Below are positions 35,048-46,277 of a stretch of DNA of 64,000 nucleotides, piece by piece; positions within the stretch are counted from its first letter, which is position 1; each line of letters starts with the position of its first letter. Origin of the DNA: Actibacterium pelagium. Lineage in GTDB: Bacteria > Pseudomonadota > Alphaproteobacteria > Rhodobacterales > Rhodobacteraceae. The position numbers were made by a program, and so were the translations under genes. Under the pieces are notes generated by a model, which did no database searches, was not told the DNA's origin, and saw only the letters and a program-made list of their open reading frames with translations. The stretch is from assembly GCF_002285415.1 (NCBI RefSeq), contig NZ_NSBU01000007.1:1078583-1142582 (forward strand), in the 5' to 3' direction.

Positions 35048-35707
35048 ATGAAAAATAGTCTTCGGTTCCCTCATTTGACCCGTAGCGGCTTCCTAATGGA
35101 CCTTCCAAACGATCTGCAAAACGCGTTTCTGGATGCCTGTAAGATACGGACCGTCGAGGCTGGTGAAGAATTTCTGAAGCAGGGAGATATCTGCGACAGG
35201 TTGATCATGATTGCCCACGGCGTTGCGCAGTTGACCTATGACCACGAAGAAGGTCTTTCGACACTTATCGGCTTCGACGGTGCCGGGAACATTCTAGGAG
35301 AGATGGAAGCACTAGCCGAAGAGCCATTGATCGCAACCTGCTCGGCTTTCAAGCCGTTGGTCCTGCTAGAGCTCTCTAGACCCGAATTGATCAAGTTCAT
35401 GCAGAACCCAATCTTCATTCGAAATTATTCCCGCGTACAAGTCCGCCGTTTCAGGCGCGACAATGAACTGAAAGCAGCGGATCACTTCTTTTCAGTAGAT
35501 CAGAAGCTATGCAGTCACCTGCTGAACCTTTCGGTTCATACCCAGACGATCGAGCAAAGTCAGGCCGCTCTGGCCAACGCCATTGGTTGCACACGGCAAA
35601 CAATCAACAAAGAGCTGAACACCCTCAAGAACGCCGGGATCATAGAGATCAGAAAGGGCGGCTTGAATATTCTTCAGCGCGACAGGCTGGCAGAGCGACT
35701 GCCCTAA
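35048..35707 (+). CDS. Crp/Fnr-family transcription regulator
   Basis: A 219-residue regulator with an N-terminal cyclic-nucleotide-binding-like beta-barrel (about 20-125; EAGEEFLKQGDICDRLIMIA, GNILGEMEALAEEP), a dimerisation helix and a C-terminal winged helix (about 170-205; QAALANAIGCTRQTINKELN with the recognition helix). It lacks the N-terminal Cys cluster of oxygen-sensing FNR, and I see no clear haem- or cAMP-specific residues, so its signal is unknown. An ATG at 35096 (MDLPNDLQNAF) is an alternative start. It converges on tig. Confidence 0.88.
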   Translation: MKNSLRFPHLTRSGFLMDLPNDLQNAFLDACKIRTVEAGEEFLKQGDICDRLIMIAHGVAQLTYDHEEGLSTLIGFDGAGNILGEMEALAEEPLIATCSAFKPLVLLELSRPELIKFMQNPIFIRNYSRVQVRRFRRDNELKAADHFFSVDQKLCSHLLNLSVHTQTIEQSQAALANAIGCTRQTINKELNTLKNAGIIEIRKGGLNILQRDRLAERLP

Positions 35708-35718
35708 CCGCCCCAAAC

Positions 35719-35742
35719 AAAAAGGCCGCCCATTGGGCGGCC
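35719..35742 (-). terminator. Terminator between tig and the Crp/Fnr gene
   Basis: Perfect 8-bp stem (ggccgccc / gggcggcc) with a 3-nt loop; on the minus strand it is followed by TTTTTGTTT, so it mainly ends tig transcripts. On the plus strand the tail is weaker (gatttgattt). Confidence 0.85.
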
Positions 35743-35767
35743 GATTTGATTTCGATGTGTCGAAAAC

Positions 35768-37093
35768 TTATTCGTCTTCCAGCGCCTCAACGGCCTTCTG
35801 CAGATCGTCTTTCGAGACTTCTTTCTCGGAAACCTCAGCCAGTTCGAAGATGAAGTCTACGACTTTGTCTTCGAAGATCGGCGCGCGCAGCTGCTGCTGC
35901 ATCTGCTGGTTCTGCTGAACGAATTCGAAGAACTGGCGTTCCTGACCCGGGTACTGACGTGCCTGGTTCATGATAGCCTGAGTGAATTCAGCGTCCGAAA
36001 CCTCGATTTCGTTTTTGCGGCCCAGCTCTGCCAGCAGCAGGCCAAGGCGCACGCGACGCTCACCAAGTTTGGCGTGCTCTTCGGTCGCTTCGATCTCACC
36101 GTGGTTGTGATCGTGCACGTCCGGGTTTTCCTCGTGCCACAGCTGGTGCGCAATCTGCTTGGCTTCAGCTTCAACAAGGCTCGGCGGCAGCTCGAAGGAC
36201 ACTTTTGCGTCCAGCGCGTCCAGCAGGCCACGCTTCATGACTGCGCGCGACGCACCGGAATATTCCGATTCCAGACGCTCGGCGACCTGACCCTTCAGGG
36301 CTTCCAGATCTTCAGCACCGAATTTCTTCGCCAGCTCGTCGTTCAGCTCTGCCGCGACCGCGCCTTTAACGGCTTTGACGGTGCAATCAAACACAGCGTC
36401 TTTGCCGGCCAGGTTTTCTGCGCCGTACTCTTCCGGGAACTTAACCTCTACGGCTTTCTCGTCACCGGCTTTCAGTCCGATCAGCTGGTCTTCGAAACCC
36501 GGGATGAAAGAGTTCGAACCCAGAACCAGCGGATAGTCTTCTGCAGAACCGCCGTCGAACAGTTCGCCGTCAACTTTGCCTGCGAAGTCGATCACAACCT
36601 GATCGCCCTCTTCCGCAGCACCGTCTTTGTCTTCGAACTCTTGCGCGGTCTCGGCCAGCGACTTCAGAGCTTCGTCAACGTCTGCGTCATCGGCTTTGAC
36701 AACCAGTTTCTCAAGCGAGATGTCTTTGAATTCAACGTCCGGGATCTCAGGCAGCGCTTCATAGGACATCTCGACGGTCACATCGTCACCCTCTTTCCAG
36801 TCCTCGTTGGTCATTTTGACCTCGGGCTGAAGCGCCGGACGATCGCCCGAATCCTCGAAATGCTTCTGCATGGCACCGTCGATGGTTTCCTGCATTGCTT
36901 CGCCCATAACGCGCGGGCCGAACTGCTTTTTCAGCAGCGCCATTGGCACTTTGCCTTTGCGGAAGCCTTTCATTTCGATCTCGGGCTGCGCTTCGGTCAG
37001 CTTTGCGTTGACCGCGGCGTCCAGCTCGGCGCCTTCGATAGTGATCTGATAAGCGCGCTTCAGACCTTCGTTCAGGGTCTCGGTGACCTGCAT
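35768..37093 (-). CDS. tig: Trigger factor (ribosome-associated chaperone)
   Basis: Chaperone and prolyl isomerase at the ribosome exit tunnel, 441 residues from the ATG at 37093 ([20 protein letters not shown]); the longer frame runs into the tRNA. The ribosome-binding loop is present as [17 protein letters not shown] (about 44-60), the FKBP-type domain as [14 protein letters not shown] to [18 protein letters not shown] (about 155-230), and the C-terminal arms follow. It ends with an acidic tail ([14 protein letters not shown]). Confidence 0.97.
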   Translation of the reverse strand: MQVTETLNEGLKRAYQITIEGAELDAAVNAKLTEAQPEIEMKGFRKGKVPMALLKKQFGPRVMGEAMQETIDGAMQKHFEDSGDRPALQPEVKMTNEDWKEGDDVTVEMSYEALPEIPDVEFKDISLEKLVVKADDADVDEALKSLAETAQEFEDKDGAAEEGDQVVIDFAGKVDGELFDGGSAEDYPLVLGSNSFIPGFEDQLIGLKAGDEKAVEVKFPEEYGAENLAGKDAVFDCTVKAVKGAVAAELNDELAKKFGAEDLEALKGQVAERLESEYSGASRAVMKRGLLDALDAKVSFELPPSLVEAEAKQIAHQLWHEENPDVHDHNHGEIEATEEHAKLGERRVRLGLLLAELGRKNEIEVSDAEFTQAIMNQARQYPGQERQFFEFVQQNQQMQQQLRAPIFEDKVVDFIFELAEVSEKEVSKDDLQKAVEALEDE

Positions 37094-37117
37094 GTCTCGT
37101 CGTCCTCTTTCAACCTT

Positions 37118-37202
37118 TGGTGCGGGTGGAGGGACTTGAACCCCCACGCCTTGCGGCGCCAGAACCTAAATCTGGTGCGTCTACCAATTTCGCCACACCC
37201 GC
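37118..37202 (-). tRNA. tRNA-Leu (anticodon UAG)
   Basis: Minus-strand tRNA of 85 nt including an encoded 3' CCA. The acceptor stem GCGGGTG pairs with CACCCGC. The anticodon arm is CCAGA-TTTAGGT-TCTGG, giving anticodon UAG (CTA/CTN codons). The T-arm reads GGGGG-TTCAAGT-CCCTC with the standard TTCAA. A long variable arm of the leucine type lies between (CGCCGCAAGGCG). It sits 24 bp upstream of the tig start. Confidence 0.97.
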
Positions 37203-37306
37203 TTAACCACAAAGGCAGCCCGTGCGGGCCGCCCCTTGGAATTTCGCAGCCTTCTAGCAAAGCTTGAAACGGGATGCGAGAGGAAAATCACGTTTTTCGT
37301 GCGAAG

Positions 37307-39368
<2,062 letters not shown>

Positions 39369-39415
39369 TCACCGCCTAGCGGTACGACTAAGACCAAAGA
39401 GAGGAATTAGGTCAC

Positions 39416-40822
39416 ATGAGCAAAGAGACTGTTCTCAAGACCATCGCGGACGAGGAAATCGATTACGTCGATATCCGCTTCACCGACCCCCGCGGCAAGC
39501 TGCAGCACGTTACTGTAATGGCGGATCAGGTTGACGAAGACTTCCTGGACGAAGGCTTCATGTTCGACGGTTCGTCGATCGCGGGCTGGAAGTCGATTGA
39601 CGAATCCGACATGAAACTGATGCCCGACACCAACTCGGCCTACATCGACCCGTTCTACGCAGAAAAGACCCTGTGTCTGCACTGCTCGGTTGTTGAGCCC
39701 GACACCGGCGAGCCTTACTCGCGCGACCCGCGCGGCACCGCCGAAAAAGCCGAAGCTTACCTGATTGCTTCGGGTATCGGCGACCAGTCGTTCTGGGGTC
39801 CGGAAGCTGAATTCTTCCTGTTTGACGACGTTCGTTTCTCGGTTGAGATGAACAAAGTGTCTTACGAAGTTGACGCACAAGACGCTTCTTGGAACTCGGA
39901 CACCGAGTACGAAATGGGCAACATGGGCCACCGCCCGGGCATCAAAGGCGGCTACTTCCCGGTCAACCCGATCGACGACGCACAAGACCTGCGTTCGGAA
40001 ATGCTGTCGACCATGAAGCGCATCGGCATGAAAGTTGACAAGCACCACCACGAGGTTGCGTCCTGTCAGCACGAGCTGGGCCTGATCTTCGGCACCCTGA
40101 CCCATCAGGCGGACGAGCTGCAGAAGTACAAGTACATCATCCACAACGTTGCGCACGCATACGGCAAATCGGCGACCTTCATGCCGAAGCCGATCGCTGG
40201 CGACAACGGCACCGGTATGCACGTCAACATGTCGATCTGGAAAGAGGGCAAGCCCCTTTTCGCAGGCGACAAATACGCTGACCTGTCGGACGAAGCTCTG
40301 TGGTTCATCGGCGGCATCCTGAAGCACGCCAAGACCCTGAACGCCTTCACCAACCCGTCGACCAACTCGTACAAGCGTCTGATCCCGGGCTTCGAGGCAC
40401 CTGTTCTGCGCGCCTACTCGGCACGTAACCGTTCGGGTTGTGTTCGTATTCCGTGGGCAGAATCGCCGAAAGCCAAGCGCGTTGAAGCTCGTTTCCCCGA
40501 TCCGGCCGCGAACCCCTACCTGTGCTTCGCAGCCCTGCTGATGGCCGGCCTGGACGGCATCAAGAACAAAATCGACCCGGGCGAAGCTTCGGACAAAGAC
40601 CTGTACGATCTGCCGCCGGAAGAGCTGGCCGACATCCCGACCGTCTGTGCATCGCTGCGCGAAGCACTGGAGTCGCTGGAAGCCGACAATGACTTCCTGC
40701 TGGCCGGTGACGTGTTCACCAAAGACCAGATCGAAGGTTACCTGGAGCTGAAGTGGGAAGAGGTTTACGCCTACGAACACACTCCGCACCCAATGGAATA
40801 CAAGCTGTACTACAGCTGCTAA
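39416..40822 (+). CDS. glnA: Glutamine synthetase, type I
   Basis: Makes glutamine from glutamate and ammonia; dodecameric enzyme regulated by adenylylation. The 468-residue protein has [19 protein letters not shown] near the N-terminus, the metal-binding [27 protein letters not shown], the ATP-binding [14 protein letters not shown], the [17 protein letters not shown] segment and the adenylylation tyrosine in [10 protein letters not shown] (about residue 398). It follows glnB and is preceded by a GAGGAATTAGG ribosome site. Confidence 0.98.
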   Translation: MSKETVLKTIADEEIDYVDIRFTDPRGKLQHVTVMADQVDEDFLDEGFMFDGSSIAGWKSIDESDMKLMPDTNSAYIDPFYAEKTLCLHCSVVEPDTGEPYSRDPRGTAEKAEAYLIASGIGDQSFWGPEAEFFLFDDVRFSVEMNKVSYEVDAQDASWNSDTEYEMGNMGHRPGIKGGYFPVNPIDDAQDLRSEMLSTMKRIGMKVDKHHHEVASCQHELGLIFGTLTHQADELQKYKYIIHNVAHAYGKSATFMPKPIAGDNGTGMHVNMSIWKEGKPLFAGDKYADLSDEALWFIGGILKHAKTLNAFTNPSTNSYKRLIPGFEAPVLRAYSARNRSGCVRIPWAESPKAKRVEARFPDPAANPYLCFAALLMAGLDGIKNKIDPGEASDKDLYDLPPEELADIPTVCASLREALESLEADNDFLLAGDVFTKDQIEGYLELKWEEVYAYEHTPHPMEYKLYYSC

Positions 40823-40844
40823 TTCCTTCCTGGATCCAAGCTTT

Positions 40845-40876
40845 AAGGCGTCCCTTTGGGGGCGCCTTTTCTATTT
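40845..40876 (+). terminator. Terminator after glnA
   Basis: Hairpin with arms aaggcgtccc / gggggcgcctt (one G-T pair and one bulge) followed by TTTTCTATTTTT. Confidence 0.8.
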
Positions 40877-40998
40877 TTCGGCGAAATCCTGCTGAAAATA
40901 CACCTTATCGCCGCTAAGTTTTCTCTAATTTGACCTAAATCTTTCCACATTTTGTTTCACCTTGAGCGTGTCGAAAAAGACCCAAAGGGATTCGTTTA

Positions 40999-41889
40999 AT
41001 GTCGATGATGGGAAATGAAGTCAAAGCCACGTTGGTATTCGCCGACCGCCTTGTTGTGGATTTCGCGCGTCTTACCGAAGGCCTGAAACGCCCACTTCGC
41101 AACATCGCGATCAAGTTCGATGAGGTAGAGCTGGATCAGGACGAATATGTGCTGTTCGACAGTGACAACCTGACCCTTCGGATCACTCTTGGCCGCCTGC
41201 CCATCCTAAAATCCACCCTTGATTTCGCCAAGCGACCGGCCAGCGCCAAGACCGATATCAGCGCGCGGCTTCATGACTATGTTTATTCACTGGAGGTTCG
41301 CGCCACCGACGGTCTTCTGGACGAAGCCACCAATGAAACCAAACTGGCCGTCTGCCAGCACGTAGTACAGCACCTCGTGCATTCGATGGATGTCTCGTTG
41401 GTGCACTGGCTGCCGACCAACACGCTGTTCACCTCGGAAGAGTTCTCGGACCCGTCCGAGTTGCGCCCCGTAGGACGTATTTCGCGCAGCGGGCACGCCC
41501 GCCCCGACGAACGCCTGAAGCCGGTCGAGAAAAAAGCGGCCATCGTCAACGACACGCGCGCCAGCGGGATGTGGTCCGAGGTTTTCCCGACGTTGGAAAC
41601 ACAAGTCGCGGAAGAACCCAAAGTCTCTGCTTTGGCATTCCTGAACAAATGGGCGGACATCTTCGGTGTGACCCCACGCAGCGACGTTGACGTGGTCGAA
41701 CAAGTGACCGTCTATGTGATGACGATCACCCTGATGGTTCTGGCCTTCCCGGTTGGTTTCGCACTGCTGATTTATAACATCCTACGCGGCGAAAGCCTGC
41801 GTACAACGGCCCGCGTGATGGCCCTGAACGGCGCGGTCATGGGTCTTTTGATGAGCGACTTCCTACCCCAGCTTAGCGGGCTCGTCTGA
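40999..41889 (+). CDS. Unknown protein with C-terminal membrane hairpin
   Basis: A 296-residue protein that I cannot assign. Residues 1-235 are soluble and start with VKATLVFADRLVVDFARLTE; a segment at 150-200 is charged and probably flexible. Two hydrophobic spans follow at about 239-262 (VTVYVMTITLMVLAFPVGFA) and 273-290 (ARVMALNGAVMGLLMSDF), suggesting a C-terminal anchor with the soluble part in the cytoplasm. There is a ribosome site (AAAGGGA) and the codon use is like the neighbours. It follows glnA after a terminator, so it is likely expressed separately. Confidence 0.75.
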   Translation: MSMMGNEVKATLVFADRLVVDFARLTEGLKRPLRNIAIKFDEVELDQDEYVLFDSDNLTLRITLGRLPILKSTLDFAKRPASAKTDISARLHDYVYSLEVRATDGLLDEATNETKLAVCQHVVQHLVHSMDVSLVHWLPTNTLFTSEEFSDPSELRPVGRISRSGHARPDERLKPVEKKAAIVNDTRASGMWSEVFPTLETQVAEEPKVSALAFLNKWADIFGVTPRSDVDVVEQVTVYVMTITLMVLAFPVGFALLIYNILRGESLRTTARVMALNGAVMGLLMSDFLPQLSGLV

Positions 41890-41892
41890 CCC

Positions 41893-42807
41893 CTACCCTT
41901 CGATCCGGGCCAGAAGGCCCATGTGATCTGATCCCAACAGCGGTCGTACCTCGACCGCTGTTACTTTCGATGCCCACACATGATCAATAGCCAGCGGCAA
42001 AAACCGACCGAAGCGCGGAAAGCTATCGTGCAGCCCCGGCATTGCCTGTACCCCTGCCGCCCTCCTGATCCGGCGCGAGGACGAGGCATAGGGCACCATG
42101 TTGAAGTCTCCTCCGATCACAACGGGCTGATCCAGCGCCTTAAGAATTGGTAGCAGGAGAGAGACCTGCCGTGCCTGATTGTGCGGATAGGGCCAGTTCA
42201 AATGGACAGACGCGATCCAAACGGGTGTGTCCGGCCCTTGGACCTGCATCGCGACGAAGCCCCAGTTGCAGATCGGTTCCGCCTTGGTTCTAGGCCAGCG
42301 GCTTAGAACCGCCATTCCACCCACGCCGCGCTTTTCACCGCACAGATGTTGCGAGGGGAACTCTGACTTCAAGGCCGCAAGAATGGCACGGTTGTCGGGA
42401 TCCACTTCCTGCAAGGTGATATGCGTGACCCCTGCCGCCCGGATATCGTCGGTCAGGGCCTTGGTGTCAGGCATCCGGAACGACATGTTCTTCTGATAGA
42501 CCAAAATGCCTGTTTCCGAAGTGTCAGAGGGTTTGGCGAACGCGGGCATCACCAGCGACGGCCAAACCGTCAAGCCGCAACCAATCGCGATAATGGCCCC
42601 AAGTGCCCCCGAGCGACGCGCCCCCAAGCCCCAGACGATCATCGCCAGAAGGACCACGACGACTGCGATCTGGCCGCGAAACACCGCCAGACTGTCACCC
42701 ACAGGATGCAGTGCCCCGCCGAAACTGGCGGCAAGCCCCAGCACGCCCAAAACCAAAACCGCCCGCATCACACCTTTGCCATTCCTGTAACGACTGCTCA
42801 CCATCAT
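41893..42807 (-). CDS. Membrane-anchored endonuclease/exonuclease/phosphatase-family protein
   Basis: About 304 residues. Two or three N-terminal membrane spans (about 15-35, 42-60, 66-82) are followed by an EEP-fold domain facing the periplasm: HITLQEVDPDNRAILAALK with the metal-binding Glu, SVHLNWPYP, VIGGDFNMVPY and the late GSDHMGLLARIEG with catalytic His. Substrates of such membrane-linked EEP proteins vary (nucleic acid, phospholipid, inositol phosphates) and cannot be told here. Starts at 42807, 42804 or 42768 are all possible. The divergent hydrolase/OsmC gene starts 79 bp away. Confidence 0.85.
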   Translation of the reverse strand: MMVSSRYRNGKGVMRAVLVLGVLGLAASFGGALHPVGDSLAVFRGQIAVVVVLLAMIVWGLGARRSGALGAIIAIGCGLTVWPSLVMPAFAKPSDTSETGILVYQKNMSFRMPDTKALTDDIRAAGVTHITLQEVDPDNRAILAALKSEFPSQHLCGEKRGVGGMAVLSRWPRTKAEPICNWGFVAMQVQGPDTPVWIASVHLNWPYPHNQARQVSLLLPILKALDQPVVIGGDFNMVPYASSSRRIRRAAGVQAMPGLHDSFPRFGRFLPLAIDHVWASKVTAVEVRPLLGSDHMGLLARIEG

Positions 42808-42885
42808 GTGACGTGCCTGTAGCCAAGCTTGCAAGCCTTCTCCGCAACACCCACAGTTTTGGGCAGAAATACTCTGGAAAAGTGA

Positions 42886-44100
42886 ATGCGACCTGAAAAA
42901 CTGACCTTCCCCGGCCACTCTGGCCTGCCGCTGGCGGCCCGCATGGACAGGCCCGAGGGGCCAACACTGGCCACCGCGATCTTTGCCCACTGCTTCACCT
43001 GCGGCAAGGATATCGCCGCCGCGCGCCGTATCTCACAGCGCCTTGCGGCAATGGGCATCGCGGTGCTGCGGTTTGATTTCACCGGGCTGGGCCATTCGAA
43101 GGGAGAGTTTCAGAACACAAGTTTCACCACCAATGTGCAGGACATTCAGGCGGCTGCCGCCCATCTGGCCGAGATCGGACAGGCACCCAGCTTGCTAATC
43201 GGCCACTCGTTCGGCGGTGCTGCGGTATTGAAAGCAGCGATAGGGATACCCTCGATCAAGGCGCTGGTAACCCTTGCCGCCCCCGCCGATCCCGGACATG
43301 TGGTTCACAACTTCGCGCACGCGAAAGAAGATTTGGCCGAGAAAGGCCTAGCCGAAGTGAGGCTTGGTAACCGCCCGTTCCTCATTTCACAGGACTTCGT
43401 TGATGACGTTGGCTCCACCGATCTGACAGAAGCCATCAGCAAGTTGAACGCCGCTCTTCTGGTGCTGCACGCACCGCTGGATGACACCGTGTCGATCGAC
43501 AACGCGGCCCAGATTTTTCAGGCCGCGAAACACCCCAAAAGCTTTGTCACTTTGGACGACGCAGACCATCTGATCACCGCGCCGTCGGATGCGGAATACG
43601 CGGCAGATGTCATCTCTGCCTGGGTGTCGCGATACGTCGATCTGGCGCCACCCCCACCGCCACCCGGCGCGCCCGAGGGAATTGTGCGCGTGTCCGAGGC
43701 CGACCCGGATGGCTTTCTTCAGGATGTTCAGAACGGCCCGTGGCACCATATTCTGGCCGACGAACCCCGGGCCTACGGCGGCACCAACCGCGGCCTGTCC
43801 CCTTATGGCTTTCTGGCCGCGGGTCTTGGCGCCTGTACGTCGATGACGGTCCGGATGTATGCGCGCCGCAAGGGCTGGCCGCTGAGCGGTATCCATGTCG
43901 AGGTCAACCATGACAAGGTCCACGCGCAAGATGCGGAACAGCGGGGCGATATCAAGATCGACCGCTTCATTCGGGTCATCCATTTGGAAGGTGACCTAAC
44001 CCAAGATCAGCGCGCCCGCCTTCTTGAAATCGCGGACAAGTGTCCGGTTCACCAAACCCTTGAAGGAAACTCAGAGGTTTTGACCGAACTTGCAGATTAG
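42886..44100 (+). CDS. Alpha/beta-hydrolase fused to OsmC-like domain
   Basis: A 404-residue two-domain protein. The N-terminal part (about 1-250) is an alpha/beta hydrolase with nucleophile S108 in LIGHSFGGAAVL and the late LDDADHLIT histidine region. After a Pro-rich linker (PPPPPPGAPEG, about 254-264) comes an OsmC/Ohr-like domain with two redox cysteines, C317 in GLGACTSMTVRMY and C386 in DKCPVHQTLEGNS. The OsmC half should reduce organic hydroperoxides; the hydrolase half may cut esters so that both act on the same lipid-derived compounds. This fusion is known in proteobacteria; the joint substrate is unknown. Confidence 0.93.
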   Translation: MRPEKLTFPGHSGLPLAARMDRPEGPTLATAIFAHCFTCGKDIAAARRISQRLAAMGIAVLRFDFTGLGHSKGEFQNTSFTTNVQDIQAAAAHLAEIGQAPSLLIGHSFGGAAVLKAAIGIPSIKALVTLAAPADPGHVVHNFAHAKEDLAEKGLAEVRLGNRPFLISQDFVDDVGSTDLTEAISKLNAALLVLHAPLDDTVSIDNAAQIFQAAKHPKSFVTLDDADHLITAPSDAEYAADVISAWVSRYVDLAPPPPPPGAPEGIVRVSEADPDGFLQDVQNGPWHHILADEPRAYGGTNRGLSPYGFLAAGLGACTSMTVRMYARRKGWPLSGIHVEVNHDKVHAQDAEQRGDIKIDRFIRVIHLEGDLTQDQRARLLEIADKCPVHQTLEGNSEVLTELAD

Positions 44101-44429
44101 GTTTTCAATGGTGTTGCACCCGTTTCCATCCGGGTGATTTTGCCGTTATCGAGCGTGTGAACTTCGATCACGGCCTCTCGTGTACCGTCGGAATAGTCAT
44201 TCACGGAATGCACGACAAGGATGTCATCGTTTTCATAGAGGCAGCGCATATCGCCCATTCTATTGCGTTCATCAGCCAGCATTCTTTGCATCATGGATGC
44301 AATCTCTGCTCGATTCATCGAAGTCCCGTTTTGATGGCTTACAAAGACACAATCCTCAGCCATCATCGCGTTATACGCTTCTGCATCTCTTGTCTCGGCA
44401 GCGGCCTTCATTTTCTGAAATAGCGGCAT
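44097..44429 (-). CDS. NTF2/SnoaL-like small protein
   Basis: A 110-residue single-domain protein of the cystatin-like alpha+beta cone fold: an N-terminal helical segment (KMKAAAETRDAEAYNAMMAE), DCVFVSHQNG, then beta strands ending in EAVIEVHTLDNGKITRMETG. Members bind many small molecules or act as isomerases; no catalytic set can be named. It converges on the hydrolase/OsmC gene with a 4-bp overlap of stops. Confidence 0.8.
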   Translation of the reverse strand: MPLFQKMKAAAETRDAEAYNAMMAEDCVFVSHQNGTSMNRAEIASMMQRMLADERNRMGDMRCLYENDDILVVHSVNDYSDGTREAVIEVHTLDNGKITRMETGATPLKT

Positions 44430-44608
44430 TTCCCCCTCCTGAATTAATTCGAGTTATCGCGCCTAAGCCCGCTGAACCGGCGCCATTTGTCGCAATGATA
44501 CACCCAAACCCCGAGTCGGACCGAATCCAGCACCCCAGCCACCTTGCCGCCTTGGCCTGATGGGGCTATGAAGCGCGCGACTTACCTGCAAAACAAAGGT
44601 TTCTGCCG

Positions 44609-45913
44609 ATGATCCCTCGCTATGCCCGCCCCGATATGGTTGCCAACTGGTCCCCCGAGACCAAGTTCAAAATCTGGTACGAGATCGAGGCGCACGCCTG
44701 CGACGCCCAAGCCGATCTGGGTGTGATCCCGCGCGAAAACGCTGAAGCGGTGTGGAAAGCCAAAGACGTGGAATTCGACGTCGCCCGCATCGACGAAATC
44801 GAAGCTGTCACCAAGCATGACGTCATCGCCTTCCTGACCCATTTGGCCGAACACGTCGGCAGCGAAGAAGCCCGTTTTGTCCATCAGGGCATGACCTCTT
44901 CCGACGTTCTGGACACCACGCTGAACGTCCAACTGGTGCGTGCCGCCGACATCCTGCTGGAAGGTATGGATCGTGTATTGGCCGCCCTGAAGACCCGCGC
45001 GATGGAGCATAAGAACACCGTCCGCGTCGGCCGCTCGCACGGTATCCACGCAGAGCCCACCACCATGGGCCTGACCTTCGCGCGTTTCTACGCCGAGATG
45101 GACCGCAACAAGACCCGCCTGCAGCAAGCCCGCGAAGAAGTCGCCACCGGCGCGATCTCGGGCGCGGTTGGCACCTTCGCCAACATCGACCCCGCCGTGG
45201 AAGAGCACGTCTGCGAAATGCTGGGCCTGCGCCCCGAGCCGATCAGCACGCAGGTTATCCCGCGTGACCGTCACGCCATGTTCTTCGCCGTACTGGGTGT
45301 GATTGCCTCTTCGATCGAGAACATCGCGGTCGAAATCCGCCACATGCAGCGCACCGAGGTTCTGGAAGGCGCGGAGTTTTTCTCGATGGGCCAGAAGGGC
45401 TCTTCGGCGATGCCGCACAAGAAGAACCCGGTTCTGACCGAGAACCTGACCGGTCTGGCCCGTCTGGTGCGCATGACCGTGATCCCGGCGATGGAAAACG
45501 TTGCCCTGTGGCACGAGCGCGATATCTCACACTCTTCGGTCGAGCGCGGCATCGGTCCCGACGCGACCATCACGCTGGACTTTGCCCTGCACCGTCTGGC
45601 TGGCGTCGTCGAAAAGATGCTGATCTTCCCCCAGAACATGCTGGACAACATGAACAAGTTCCCCGGCCTGGTCATGTCGCAGCGCGTTCTGCTGGCCCTG
45701 ACCCAAGCGGGCGTCTCGCGTGAGGACTCTTACGCCATGGTTCAGCGCAACGCCCTGAAGGTCTGGGAAGAGCGTGTTGATTTCCGTGAACAACTGCTGG
45801 CCGATGCCGAAGTTGTCGCCGCTTTGGGCGAAGACGGCATCAACGAGAAGTTCAACATGGATTACCACACCAAACACGTTGACACGATCTTCAAGCGCGT
45901 CTTTGGCGAGTAA
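44609..45913 (+). CDS. purB: Adenylosuccinate lyase
   Basis: Removes fumarate from SAICAR and adenylosuccinate in purine synthesis. The 434-residue protein has the fumarase-superfamily signature GSSAMPHKKNPV (about 267-278) and the catalytic region GRSHGIHAEPTTMG with the active His, together with MTSSDVLDTTLNVQ. The N-terminus MIPRYARPDM is typical of the alphaproteobacterial enzyme. It is followed by two hairpins and a small exported protein gene. Confidence 0.97.
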   Translation: MIPRYARPDMVANWSPETKFKIWYEIEAHACDAQADLGVIPRENAEAVWKAKDVEFDVARIDEIEAVTKHDVIAFLTHLAEHVGSEEARFVHQGMTSSDVLDTTLNVQLVRAADILLEGMDRVLAALKTRAMEHKNTVRVGRSHGIHAEPTTMGLTFARFYAEMDRNKTRLQQAREEVATGAISGAVGTFANIDPAVEEHVCEMLGLRPEPISTQVIPRDRHAMFFAVLGVIASSIENIAVEIRHMQRTEVLEGAEFFSMGQKGSSAMPHKKNPVLTENLTGLARLVRMTVIPAMENVALWHERDISHSSVERGIGPDATITLDFALHRLAGVVEKMLIFPQNMLDNMNKFPGLVMSQRVLLALTQAGVSREDSYAMVQRNALKVWEERVDFREQLLADAEVVAALGEDGINEKFNMDYHTKHVDTIFKRVFGE

Positions 45914-45987
45914 CAGATCCGGGGATTTTCGCTGGCCTGACTGGCCAAACGGAAATCCACGAATTTTCGTGGAAATTATGATAAACT

Positions 45988-46018
45988 CCCGTTCAGCAAA
46001 CGAACGGGAACTATTTTT
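45988..46018 (+). terminator. Hairpin and T-run directly before the small exported protein gene
   Basis: Stem cccgttc / gaacggg (7 bp, loop agcaaac) followed by aactattttt; the ATG of the next gene begins right after the T-run (46019). It can end purB transcripts, and if read through it traps the GGGA ribosome site of the next gene in its stem. A further hairpin, tccacgaa / ttcgtgga, is at 45956-45973. Confidence 0.7.
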
Positions 46019-46180
46019 ATGACGATCAAAGTCTGTGTTGCTGGTGCTGTTCTGACCTTGCTGCCAGCCTTCGCGATGGCCTGCCCTGCCCCTGGCCACG
46101 AGAAGCATGCAATCAGCTGTGCCCAAGGTCTGGTGCTGGACGAAGACACTGGCCGCTGCGTCGCCAAGTCAACCAGCTAA
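46019..46180 (+). CDS. Small exported Cys-motif protein
   Basis: A 53-residue protein, MTIKVCVAGAVLTLLPAFAM followed by ACPAPGHEKH, with a signal peptide (cleavage likely after residue 21). The mature part of about 32 residues has C22, C34 and C47; C34 to C47 lie in CAQGLVLDEDTGRCV, a chitin-binding-like (CBM14-like) half-motif. The same 15-residue layout occurs in the next gene. Function unknown; proteins like this following purB are a recurring feature of the Roseobacter group as far as I recall. Start set by the only ATG; the ribosome site (GGGA) is far and inside a hairpin. Confidence 0.6.
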   Translation: MTIKVCVAGAVLTLLPAFAMACPAPGHEKHAISCAQGLVLDEDTGRCVAKSTS

Positions 46181-46277
46181 CGCGCCCAAGTCAGTTCACG
46201 ATTGTTTTAACCTGCTGTTTCTGGGCCAGCAGGCCGTTTGCGCTAGTGTCTAAAACACCGGTGTTTCGGAGATTGCT

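Noticed and set aside
39407-40789. Minus-strand open frame of 460 codons opposite glnA
   Set aside because: Shadow of glnA; composition is that of an antisense frame.
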